Positions 10,375 through 21,800 of a DNA stretch of 64,000 bases are shown here, piece by piece (within the stretch, counting starts at the first letter, position 1; every line of letters begins with the position of its first letter). The position numbers and the translations under genes were made by a program. The notes beneath the pieces were generated by a model. That model was not told the DNA's origin. It saw only the letters and a program-made list of their open reading frames with translations, and did not search any database. The DNA comes from Sipunculus nudus. Taxonomy: Eukaryota > Annelida > Sipuncula > Golfingiida > Sipunculidae. The stretch spans positions 1,430,501 to 1,494,500 of the forward strand of contig CM049315.1 of the NCBI GenBank assembly GCA_026874595.1, written 5' to 3'.

Positions 10375-11065
10375 ATTAGATTTTCTAGTGCATTGTTAAA
10401 GTCTTGTCAAACACATATCACGTCATCAATGTAGACTAAACACTGTCTCCACCGTAGGCCTCGTAAGACATTTTCCATCAGGCGTTCGTAGCTCGCGGGC
10501 GCATTACACAGGCCAAAAGGCATGACCTTGAACTGGTGAAAACCGAGATGTGTACAGAACACGGTCTTTTCTTTCGATCAATCGTCGGCCATCTTGAGCT
10601 ACCGATAACCTGAGGCCATATCAAGTGTCGAAAACCACTGACTACCGGATAAAGTGTCCAACGAATCATCAAAACGCTGTAACGGGTACACTTCTGTTCG
10701 CTTCACGTTATTGAGCCGCCGGTAATCGACGCAAAATCGTACTCCTCCGTCTTTCTTGATTACGAGCACTATCGTTGAGGCCCTAGGGCTGTTACGGGGT
10801 TCTATAATGCCTTGGTCTAACATCTTTTGTACCTCTGCCTCTACTACAACTTTCTGGGATTGTGGTACCCGCCGCGGTGGTTGTTTATTCGGGGTTTATA
10901 ACCAGTATCGATCTTGTGTTTGGCCATATTTGTAAGGCCTAACGTTTCATCTGGTCCCAGGAAGATATCTTGATAAGCAAATATAGCTGCTTTTAGGCGA
11001 CTCACTTGATCACGAGTAAGGTCACCAGGTATATTGTCTATTAATGGCTGCAAGTGTTCAGGCAA
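10375..11065 (-). pseudogene. gypsy pol: RT fingers and palm, broken
   Basis: Segments include an N-terminal RT lead (AKHKIDTG-like), then IIEPRNSPRASTIVLVIKKDGG and FCVDYRRLN, then FSTLDMASGYR with a catalytic Asp, and a YIDD motif at about 10416-10430 followed by an in-frame TGA. At least two frameshifts separate these pieces, so no full RT can be made. Confidence 0.88.
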
Positions 11066-11479
11066 CAGTATGTCGTTGTTGACCTAAAGAGGACTGATAT
11101 CTGTATTGTTGCCAGTAGGTAGCGGAATAACTTGATCTACCTCTCTAAACTGGGCAATAAACTGGTGTTCCTTTTGCCACTCTCATTATATGGGTTGATC
11201 ACAGTGATTGGCACAATATTGTGGGAGGTATCGAATACAGTGCTGCCAACAAGAAGTCCAGTCTCTTTCACATATTCAGGGTCTGGCTCTAACACAGCAT
11301 TGGTTGAAGTTTCAGTCCGTAACTTTCCGAGTCAGCATGGTATAGTCGCTTCATACTGTGATGGAATTATCACTGTCTCTTTCACATGTACACTAGCAAC
11401 ACTGGTGCCAGGCTGATTTTCGATGGTTAGTTCTCCCCTAATAAGGTGCAGGGAGGCATCGAGGTGTGTGATTAAATCA

Positions 11480-11720
11480 ACGCCCATCAGTCCAGGATCC
11501 TAAGCTGGCACGACTACAAAAGGGAAGCCCAGCTTTTCCCCAGCTATCTCTAGATGGAAATTCCCATAACCATCAGGTTCCATATGCTGCCCAGTTACTG
11601 TACTGAAAGTCTGTTCTACTGGGTACAGTGCAGGTCGCGTATCGACTGGTATTCGATCGTACAACTCCTTACTGATAATACTGTGAGTTGATCCAGTATC
11701 GACTAAAAAAATTACATCAA
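11480..11720 (-). pseudogene. gypsy aspartic protease remnant
   Basis: FLVDTGSTHSIISKELYD, at about 11650-11712, is the retropepsin active-site motif with the flap-side sequence downstream. It lies between the gag remnant and RT, as expected. Confidence 0.8.
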
Positions 11721-12019
11721 GTCCGTTTAGGTGACCAGGTAGGTGCCATCCACAAGCATCCCTAAGTCCACTTGACCACCCGGGTTTTGGCGTTACGGGT
11801 GTACGAGGTGTAGTACACGATGGTATACTAGGTGCGGGTGTCGCAGACGACAGGTTTATTCCCTGCCCTAATCCGACTCTGGGCGTATACCCATACTGGA
11901 ATACCTATTGCGAGGTAGTTGGTGCTGGCACGTATCTACTCGGAATTCCAGCCTTGTGATAATTGTTAAAACTAAGAGCCTGTAGTGCGTATCCCGGATA
12001 CGTGAGTGCCGCTGGTGGT

Positions 12020-12541
12020 AACTGCGCTATGGGGTTATGAGTGCCCTGCGCCTTCGGAGTTGTGGTATATACCCTCCGGCGCATATGTTGGGGGGCAATT
12101 TCGCCTGAAATGTCCAGCTTCCCCACAATAAAAGTTTGTGCCAGACCCGAATTGCTGTTTCTCTCCCACCTGCTGACCTTTGGCCTTGGCCAGGGGTCAT
12201 AACCTGGGGCGGCATGGTCGGATTACTGACTGGTGATGACTGGCTACATCTCTCAATGTCGGCTGGCGACCCACTCTATTCAGTTGTAAACCTGGCCTTG
12301 ACCTTGGCTTACTTAAGTTCGGTACATTGGGGTCACGAAAATCAACCGACTCATACTCGACTGCAGCTGACAGAGCAGCTTCGAGCGTAGCTGGCTTAGC
12401 GAACTGCATGTGCTTTTGTAGCTCTCGGTGGTCTAGACCTAAGATAAACTGTTCAATTACAAGCTCTTGCAATGCATCATAACAGATTGTACTATAGGCC
12501 TGACTCGCTAGACGCCTCAGCACCAGAGTGCTGAGCAGCAA
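12020..12541 (-). pseudogene. gypsy gag remnant with damaged zinc knuckle
   Basis: The segment at 12197-12541 (ALQELVIEQFILGL, then a LEAALSAAVEYE block) is typical of the C-terminal half of gypsy capsid. A frameshifted zinc knuckle follows at about 12091-12136. It reads YCGEAGHFRRNC, but its first cysteine appears to be replaced by Asn. The N-terminal half of gag is missing. Confidence 0.75.
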
Positions 12542-12818
12542 AAATCATAGCGATTACATACTGAACAAATGCATGTTGTCCGTTACAGGAAAGAGGTGAT
12601 CATTGGCCCATACCTGTCAGCAGAGCAGCAGCAGGCAGGGGAACTGATACAGACGTACCAGGATGTTTTGACAGACATACTCGGTAAGACGAACCTGCTG
12701 CACTGCACAATCGATCTGGCAGAATCATTTCGGCGAAAGCCATACCCAGTACCGTACCCACTCCAGAAGGAGTGAGGAAGATGGGCATCATCAAACCTTC
12801 GATGTCGGAATACGCCAG

Positions 12819-12834
12819 CCCCCCCCCCCCCCCC
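12819..12834. repeat. poly(C) tract
   Basis: A run of about 16 C within the plus-strand gypsy fragment. It is unusual in an otherwise AT-rich region and a likely site of assembly length error. Confidence 0.9.
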
Positions 12835-13624
12835 GTTAATCGAGGGTAAGCCTGATAAATTCCTTTATCTGTCCTGTATAAACGTTCGCCAATTGAATGC
12901 TAAAACAGCATTTGATGCAATACCCATACCTAACCCAGATATTGCAATGGGAAAGCTGTATGTCATCAAAATAGTCTTGTCGAAAGGATACTAGCAAGTG
13001 CCAATAGCAGAGGAATATAAGCATCTTACTGCATTCTTGATTGGTCAAGGTCGGTTTCACTTCGTTCGCATGCCATTCAGAGAAGTAAGTGCGGGTGCAG
13101 TCTTGTGTAGGATGGTTCGCAAATTACTAAGGTTATTGGAAAACGTGGAGAGCTATATCGTTGATATCATCCATGACGAGGACTGGGAAACACACATTTA
13201 GGTGGTCAAGAAGGTATTCGACAGGCTTCATGAAAACACCAGCAGGGCCAGCCATTTGTGTGATAGGCGGGGCGAAGGTGGAATTGTTGGGCCACATGAT
13301 AGGTGAAGGTGAGGACGTCCTGAAACGGGTAAGGTTAAATCCTTGACCTTGCCAAACCAATGAACAAGTCACAGTTTAACTTATTTCTGGGACCAGTGGA
13401 ATACTAACAGGTTTGTAGACAATTTCGCTAGCCCAGCCAAACCTTTAACGTATATCACGAAGAAGGGAAAACCAACAGAACTACAGTGGTCTGAGATGGT
13501 CTGAGGAGGCTGATCAGGGTTTCGAAAATTTGAGGGGTATAATTGCTACACAGCCTACATGATTTTAGTTAGGAATATATATTGTATGCAGATGCTTCAT
13601 GGGCTGGATCTTATGCAGCAGCAT

Positions 13625-13643
13625 GGGGGGGGGGGGGGGGGGG
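13625..13643. repeat. poly(G) tract
   Basis: A run of about 19 G in the same gypsy fragment, about 790 bp from the poly(C) tract. Confidence 0.9.
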
Positions 13644-13799
13644 AAGAATCCCGGTGTTATACATCAGCAGGAATTTGAGTGATGCCAAGAGCCGATACTT
13701 GACCGTGAAGCGAGAATACCTTGCTTAAGTATGGGCCACAGGAAAGTTATTTAAATCAAGTTTTCAATTACCCTTGATTATCAGAGGCTCATGTGTAAT

Positions 13800-14667
13800 T
13801 GCATATATTAGCATGTACTTTCATAACATTGCATATATTTCCTTTCTATATGGCATTAATGAATGCTGTGTTTTTATTGCTGCCTGGTCTAGAAAAAATG
13901 AGATGCTTTTCAATATTAATTAAATTTATTTATAAAATGCTAAATAAATCTTCATAATTCTGAATTCATGTAATGTTAAAGCATCATAAACATGACAATA
14001 AATACACTGCAATAGATCAGCAAATTGTTCTTATATTATAAATAAACAAATTAATGAACTTTACACACTTAATATTCTGGAAGCATACTGAATCACTGCC
14101 ACAAGACACTGGCCTACTATGTATAAGCAAAAGGTCCAATAAGTATTTCTTTTCTTGTACCAGTACATCTGAATTTGGTACCCTATTACTGGTCCTCAGC
14201 AGACACATTTGTTACATTCCATAATATGTAAAATCCTACTCTGAAACATTTTACAATATTAACTGGTGTCATGCACTAATGACTATTGACATCTGGCATT
14301 TACAAAAGAGACTAGATATCCTAGAGCTTTTTTTATAGATCACACATAGAAAGTACATTTTGCATTAAAACGCCATAAAGGAAGTATAAAAATAAGAAAA
14401 CCTTCTGCAAAGTTACATCTAAGCATATAAAACGCATAAATTTAACTTCTGTGTAAGAAACACATAATCAATAAATATATCAAATATATTTTTCCCCTAG
14501 AGACAGAATAAACTGTTTATATTATAATCGGTATATTCATTAACTTTCCCTTTGGAAACCAGTTTTAATAGATACAGCACAGTACTGAAATGGTTAGATC
14601 CTTGTAACCTGACAGTGCTGACATCTAGTGTTAACAGACCTTATTAAGCTCTTGTTTGATAAGATGA
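13800..14667. other. AT-rich sequence holding the MAO 3' UTR, no other gene seen
   Basis: Directly downstream of the MAO stop codon on the minus strand. It must contain the 3' UTR and poly(A) site, but several aataaa-like hexamers occur on the minus strand (for example near 13926-13931) and I cannot choose one. No other feature is visible. Confidence 0.5.
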
Positions 14668-14862
14668 TCACAGTCTGCTCATGTAGTTACATGCATATAC
14701 AGCCACACCAAGGACTGTGACGGCAGCCATCCAGAGAAGCTGGGTAACTGAGGGTAAGCAAGGCTCATGCAGATGTTTCACCTGAACGTCAGGGAAGTTG
14801 TCATGTTCTGGCTCATCTTGCCAGATCTGGGAGGAAGGAATGCGCCCAAAATCATGCAGAAC
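14668..14862 (-). CDS. MAO: MAO terminal exon, C-terminal tail anchor and stop
   Basis: The exon is 195 nt including the TGA at 14668-14670, with acceptor tttgtag|GTT in phase 0. It starts VLHDFGRIPSSQIWQDEPE, matching the MAO segment after the flavin domain (V-L-x-x-x-G-x-I/V, then I-W-x-x-E-P-E). The end is a hydrophobic helix (LLWMAAVTVLGVAVYACNY) followed by MSRL, the mitochondrial outer-membrane tail anchor. It is close to the family length and shows no damage. Confidence 0.93.
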   Translation of the reverse strand, partial: VLHDFGRIPSSQIWQDEPEHDNFPDVQVKHLHEPCLPSVTQLLWMAAVTVLGVAVYACNYMSRL

Positions 14863-15850
14863 CTACAAACAAAACAAGGAAATAAATGATAACTCCCATG
14901 ATTAATAAATTAAATAAATAACAAATGCAAAAATACATTTAGACGCTTAACACATAATCCACTTATTATAATCCAATTAAAGATGCATTGTTATAAGGTC
15001 CATTTAGTTTGGGCTGAGAATCACACCAGAGGAAATGTGAATATGACCCATCCTAAAAAAACTGATTAATGCATTTAGTCCTTAAATATAATTTCACCAG
15101 GGTCTTGATTTAGTTTTTATGTGTCAAGAATTAACCAAGTAGTATTAAACAGTGTTTACTGAAAATAACATTATTTTCAACTGTGATACTTAACACCTTA
15201 CTTGTGTGACAATAGAGACAATAATAAACTCTCGAGAACGGTTATTTTTGGAGTAAACTCTGTAAATATCTGGCTTGTGTATCTAGGCCTGGAGCCAATT
15301 TCATAATTTTCAGGATTCCTCATAACCTCCTTGGTCTAGCAGTTCATAAAAGTAAAAATTCAATAGTTAACTGGAGCACTCGCACACACAGTGACCTTGC
15401 TTCAGTCCATTACAGGGAACAAGCAATGATAAGGTTCTCTTTTTCCTACATGGGCACTGGCTGAGGTAGTTTGTTCTCTACTGATTGACCACTAATTATA
15501 CCTCAGCCAGGCTGAGGATGTTTTACTCTTGGTAAGGTGGTCTCTTTGTGTGCATTCTCATGCAAAGAGCTTTAGATTGGTTTTGTTAAAACTTAGTGTA
15601 AAGAAAGAATAACAACAAGGAAGAATCCAATAAACATTTGGGAAAACTGGACCACAACCATGTTTTTTTTATTGAAAGGTTCTCTTTTCAATCCAGCTCA
15701 ACAGCTATTCTTTTTGTCTCTTTGAAGGCCTCTAGAGGACCATTGTTACAGAGAGCTAACCAATGAATGGAATTGTTAGCAGTGACAAATATTTCTTGTG
15801 TTATTGTGTAGTTTGATTAGAATCCTGGAGGGTTATGGCCTCTGACCACA
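14863..15850. other. intron sequence, nothing recognisable
   Basis: AT-rich single-copy intronic DNA between the terminal MAO exon and the 41-bp array. No coding or RNA feature seen. Confidence 0.5.
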
Positions 15851-18800
15851 TTCTTTTTCTTTCTTCTATTATGGCTGATACTGACCTCTCTTTCTTATTC
15901 TTTCTACTATCATGGCTGGGCCTGACCTCTCTTTCTGGTTATTTCTACTATCATGGCTGGGACTGACCTCTCTTTCTGGTTATTTCTACTATCATGGCTG
16001 GGACTGACCTCTCTTTCTGGTTATTTTTACTATCATGGCTGGGACTTGTACTATCATGGCTGGGAATGACCTCTCTTTCTGGTTATTTCTACTATCATGG
16101 CTGGGACTGACCTCTCTTTCTTGTTCTTTCTACTATCATGGCTGGGCCTGACCTCTCTTTCTGGTTATTTCTACTATCATGGCTGGGACTGACCTCTCTT
16201 TCTTGTTCTTTCTTCTATTATGACTGAGACTGACCTCTCTTTCTTATTCTTTCTACTATCATGGCTGGGCCTGACCTCTCTTTCTGGTTATTTCTACTAT
16301 CATGGCTGGGACTGACCTCTCTTTCTTGTTCTTTCTACTATCATGGCTGGGCCTGACCTCTCTTTCTGGTTATTTCTACTATCATGGCTGGGACTGACCT
16401 CTCTTTCTTGTTCTTTCTTCTATTATGGCTGAGACTGACCTCTCTTTCTTGTTCTTTCTACTATCATGGCTGGGACTGACCTCTCTTTCTTGTTCTTTCT
16501 ACTATCATGGCTTGGACTGACCTCTCTTTCTTGTTCTTTCTTCTATAATGGCTGAGACTAACCTCTCTTTCTTGTTCTTTCTACTATCATGGCTGGGACT
16601 GACCTCTCTTTCTTGTTCTTTCTTCTATCATGGCTGGGAGTGACCTCTCTTTCTTGTTCTTTCTTCTAACATGGCTGGGACTGGCCTCTCTTTCTGGTTA
16701 TTTCTACTATCATGGCTGGGACTGGCCTCTCTTTCTGGTTATTTCTACTATCATGGCTGGGACTGACCTCCCTTTCTGGTTATTTCTACTAACATGGCTG
16801 GGACTGACCTCCCTTTCTTGTTCTTTCTACTATCATGGCTGGGACTGACCTCTCTTTCTGGTTATTTCTACTATCATGGCTGGGACTGACCTCTCTTTCT
16901 TGTTCTTTCTACTATCATGGCTGGGACTGACCTCTCTTTCTGGTTATTTCTAATATCATGGCTAGGCCTGACCTCTCTTTCTTGTTCTTTCTACTATCAT
17001 GGCTGGGACTGGCCTCTCTTTCTGGTTATTTCTACTATCATGGCTGGGACTGACCTCTCTTCTCTTTCTTGTTCTTTCTACTATCATGGCTGGGACTGAC
17101 CTCTCTTTCTGGTTATTTCTACTATCATGGCTGGGACTGACCTTTCTTTCTTGTTCTTTCTACTATCATGGCTGGGACTGACCTCTCTTTCTGGTTATTT
17201 CTACTATCATGGCTGGGACTGACCTCTCTTTCTTGTTCTTTCTACTATCATGGCTGGGACTCACCTCTCTTTCTGGTTTTTTCTCCTATCATGGATGGGA
17301 CTGACCTCTCTTTCTTGTTCTTTCTACTATCATGGCTGGGACTGACCTCTCTTTCTGGTTATTTCTAATATCATGGCTAGGCCTGACCTCTCTTTCTTGT
17401 TCATCCTACTATCATGGCTGGGACTGGCCTCTCTTTCTGGCTATTTCTACTATCATGGCTGGGACTGACCTCTCTTTCTTGTTCTTTCTACTATCATGGC
17501 TGGGACTGGCCTCTCTTTCTGGTTATTTCTACTATCATGGCTGGGACTGACCTCTCTTTCTTGTTCTTTCTACTATCATGGCTGGGACTTAGCTCTCTTT
17601 CTTGTTCTTTCTTCTATTATGGCTGAGACTGACCTCTCTTTCTTGTTCTTTCTTCTATTATGGCTGATACTGACCTCTCTTTCTTATTCTTTCTACTATC
17701 ATGGCTGGGCATGACCTCTCTTTCTGGTTATTTCTACTATCATGGCTGGGACTGACCTCTCTTTCTGGTTATTTCTCCTATCATGGCTGGGACTGACCTC
17801 TCTTTCTGGTTATTTTTACTATCATGGCTGGGACTTGTACTATCATGGCTGGGAATGACCTCTCTTTCTGGTTATTTCTACTATCATGGCTGGGACTGAC
17901 CTCTCTTTCTTGTTCTTTTTACTATCATGGCTGGGCCTGACCTCTCTTTCTGGTTATTTCTACTATCATGGCTGGGACTGACCTCTCTTTCTTGTTCTTT
18001 CTTCTATTATGGCTGAGACTGACCTCTCTTTCTTGTTCTTTCTACTATCATGGCTGGGACTGGCCTCTCTTTCTGGTTATTTCTACTATCATGGCAGGGA
18101 CTGACCTCTCTTTCTTGTTCTTTCTACTATCATGGCTGGGACTGGCCTCTCTTTCTGGTTATTTCTACTATCATGGCTGGGACTGACCTCTCTTTCTGGT
18201 TATTTCTACTATCATGGCTGGGCCTGACCTCTCTTTCTTGTTCTTTCTTCTATCATGGCTGGGACTGACTTCTCTTTCTGGTTATTTCTACTATCATGGC
18301 TGGGACTGACCTCTCTTTTTTGTTCTTTCTACTATCATGGCTGGGCCTGCCCTCTCTTTCTGGTTATTTCTACTATCATGGCTGGGAATGACCTCTCTTT
18401 CTGGTTATTTCTTATATCATGGCTGGGACTGACCTCTCTTTCTTGTTCTTTCTACTATCATGGCTGGGCCTGACCTCTCTTTCTGGTTATTTCTACTATC
18501 ATGGCTGGGACTGACCTCTCTTTCTGGTTATTTCTACTATCATGGCTGGGACTGGCCTCTCTTTCTGGTTATTTCTACTATCATGGCTAGGACTGACCTC
18601 TCTTTCTTGTTCTTTCTTCTATTATGGCGGGGACTGGACTCTCTTTCTGGTTATTTCTACTATCATGGCTGGGACTTGTACTATCATGGCTGGGACTGAC
18701 CTCTCTTTCTTGTTCTTTCTTCTAACATGGCTGGGACTGGCCTCTCTTTCTGGTTATTTCTACTATCATGGCTGGGACTGACCTCTCTTTCTTGTTCTTT

Positions 18801-21800
18801 CTTCTAACATGGCTGGGCCTGACCTCTCTTTCTGGTTATTTCTACTATCATGGCTGGGACTGACCGCTCTTTCTGATTATTTCTACTATCATGGCTGGGA
18901 CTGACCTTTCTTTCTTGTTCTTTCTTCTAACATGGCTGGGACTGGCCTCTCTTTCTGGTTATTTCTACTATCATGGCTGGGACTGGCCTCTCTTTCTGGT
19001 TATTTCTACACTCATGGCTGGGCTGACCTCCCTTTCTGGTTATTTCTACTAACATGGCTGGGACTGACCTCTCTTTCTTGTTCTTTCTACTAACATGGCT
19101 GGGACTGACCTCTCTTTCTGGTTATTTCTACTATCATGGCTGGGACTGACCTCTCTTTCTTGTTCTTTCTACTATCATGGCTGGGACTGACCTCTCTTTC
19201 TGGTTATTTCTAATCTCATGGCTAGGCCTGACCTCTCTTTCTTGTTCTTTCTACTATCATGGCTGGGACTGACCTCTCTTTCTGGTTATTTCTACTATCA
19301 TAGCTGGGACTGACCTCCTTTTCTTGTTCTTTCTTCTATTATGGCTGGGACTGGCCTCTCTTTCTGGTTATTTCTACTATCATGGCTGGGACTTGTACTA
19401 TCATGGCTGGGACTGACCTCTCTTTCTTGTTCTTTCTTCTAACATGGCTGGGACTGGCCTCTCTTTCTGGTTATTTCTACTATCATGCATAGGATTGAAT
19501 TCTCTTTTTTGTTCTTTCTTCTAACATGGCTGGGACTGACATCTCTTTCTGGTTATTTCTACTATCATGGCTGGGACTGACCTCTCTTTCTTGTTCTTTC
19601 TTCTAACATGGCTGGGCCTGACCTCTCTTTCTGGTTATTTCTACTATCATGGCTGGGACTGACCACTCTTTCTGGTTATTTCTACTATCATGGCTGGGAC
19701 TGACCTTTCTTTCTTGTTCTTTCTTCTAACATGGCTGGGACTGGCCTCTCTTTCTGGTTATTTCTACTACCATGGCTGGGACTGGCCTCTCTTTCTGGTT
19801 ATTTCTACACTCATGGCTGGGACTGACCTCCCTTTCTGGTTATTTCTACTAACATGGCTGGGACTGACCTCTCTTTCTTGTTCTTTCTACTACCATGGCT
19901 GGGACTGACCTCTCTTTCTGGTTATTTCTACTATCATGGCTGGGACTGACCTCTCTTTCTTGTTCTTTCTACTATCATGGCTGGGACTGACCTCTCTTTC
20001 TGGTTATTTCTAATCTCATGGCTAGGCCTGACCTCTCTTTCTTGTTCTTTCTACTATCATGGCTGGGACTGACCTCTCTTTCTGGTTATTTCTACTATCA
20101 TAGCTGGGACTGACCTCTCTTTCTTGTTCTTTCTTCTATCATGGCTGGGACTGACCTCTCTTTCTGGTTATTTCTACTATCATGGCTGGGACTGACCTCT
20201 CTTTCTTGTTCTTTCTACTATCATGGCTGGGACTGACCTCTCTTTCTTGTTCTTTCTACTATCATGGCTGGGACTGACCTCTCTTTCTTGTTCTTTCTTC
20301 TATTATGGCTGAGACTGACCTCTCTTTCTTGTTCTTTCTACTATCATGGCTGGGACTGACCTCTCTTTCTTGTTCTTTCTTCTATCATGGCTGGGACTGA
20401 CCTCTCTTTCTGGTTATTTCTACTATCATGGCTGGGACTGACCTCTCTTTCTTGTTCTTTCTACTATCATGGCTGGGACTGACCTCTCTTTCTTGTTCTT
20501 GCTACTATCATGGCTGGGACTGACCTCTCTTTCTTGTTCTTCCTTCTATTATGGCTGAGACTGACCTCTCTTTCTTGTTCTTCCTTCTATCATGGCTGGG
20601 ACTGACCTTTCTTTCTTGTTCTTTCTTCTATTATGGCTGAGACTGACCTCTCTTTCTTGTTCTTTCTACAATCATGGCTGGGACTGACCTCTCTTTCTTG
20701 TTCTTTCTTCTATCATGGCTGGGACCGACCTCTCTTTCTGGTTATTTCTACTATCATGGCTGGGACTGACCTCTCTTTCTTGTCCTTTCTACTCTCATGG
20801 CTGGGACTGACCTCTCTTTCTGGTTATTTCTACTATCATGGCTGGGACTGACCTCTTTTTCTGGTTATTTCTACTATCATGGCTGGGACTGACCTCTCTT
20901 TCTGGTTATTTCTACTATCATGGCTGGGACTGACCTCTCTTTCTTGTTATTTCTACTATCATGGCTGGGACTGACCTCTCTTTCTTGTTCTTTCTTCTAT
21001 CATGGCTGGGACTGACCTCTCTTTCTTGTTATTTCTACTATCATGGCTGGGAATGACCTCTCTTTCTGGTTATTTCTACTATCATGGCTGGGACTTGTAC
21101 TATCATGGCTGGGACTGACCTCTCTTTCTGGTTATTTCTACTATCATGGCTGGGACTGACCTCTCTTTCTGGTTATTTCTACTATCATAGCTGGGACTGG
21201 CCTCTCTTTCTGGTTATTTCTACTATCATGGCTGGGACTGACCTCTCTTTCTTGTTCTTTCTACTATCATGGCTGGGACTGGCCTCTCTTTCTGGTTATT
21301 TCTACTATCATGGCTGGGACTGACCTCTCTTTTCTTGTTCTTTCTACTATCATGGCTGGGCCTGACCTCTCTTTCTGGTTATTTCTACTATCATGGCTAG
21401 GTCTGACCTCTCTTTCTGGTTATTTCTACTATCATGGCTGGCACTTGTACTATTATGGCTGGGACTAACCTCTCTTTCTGGTTATTTCTACTATCATGGC
21501 TGGGACTGACCTCTCTTTCTGGTTATTTCTACTATCATGGCTGGGACTGGCCTCTCTTTCTGGTTATTTCTACTATCATGGCTGGGACTGACCTCTCTTT
21601 CTGGTTATTTCTACTATCATGGCTGGGACTTGTACTATCATTGCTGGGACTGACCTCTCTTTCTGGTTATTTCTACTATCATGGCTGGGACTGACCTCTC
21701 TTTCTGGTTATTTCTACTATCATGGCTGGGACTGGCCTCTCTTTCTGGTTATTTCTACTATCATGGCTGGGACTGACCTCTCTTTCTTGTTCTTTCTACT

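Larger units (their letters stand above)
9405..12550 (-). mobile_element. decayed Ty3/gypsy retrotransposon, gag-PR-RT-RNase H, no LTRs
   Basis: Reading right to left, gag remnants, a zinc-knuckle remnant, an aspartic protease (DTGS), reverse transcriptase (YIDD) and RNase H follow in the usual gypsy order. The frame is broken several times. No integrase is seen left of 9405 and no LTR on either side, so both ends are missing. It lies in the intergenic region between the FAAH-like and MAO-like genes. Confidence 0.9.
12555..13790 (+). pseudogene. second decayed gypsy fragment, RT to RNase H, opposite strand
   Basis: Plus-strand pieces read as a pol segment: a PYPVPYPLQKE block (12745-12773), HFVRMPF (about 13050-13077), YIVDIIHDEDWETHI at the RT active-site region (about 13153-13198), CVIGG (about 13255), and an RNase H-like DADAS/ASWAG region near 13590. 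Frames change repeatedly and stops are many. A poly(C) tract (12819-12834) and a poly(G) tract (13625-13643) interrupt it. It is a different lineage from the minus-strand fragment beside it. Confidence 0.8.
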
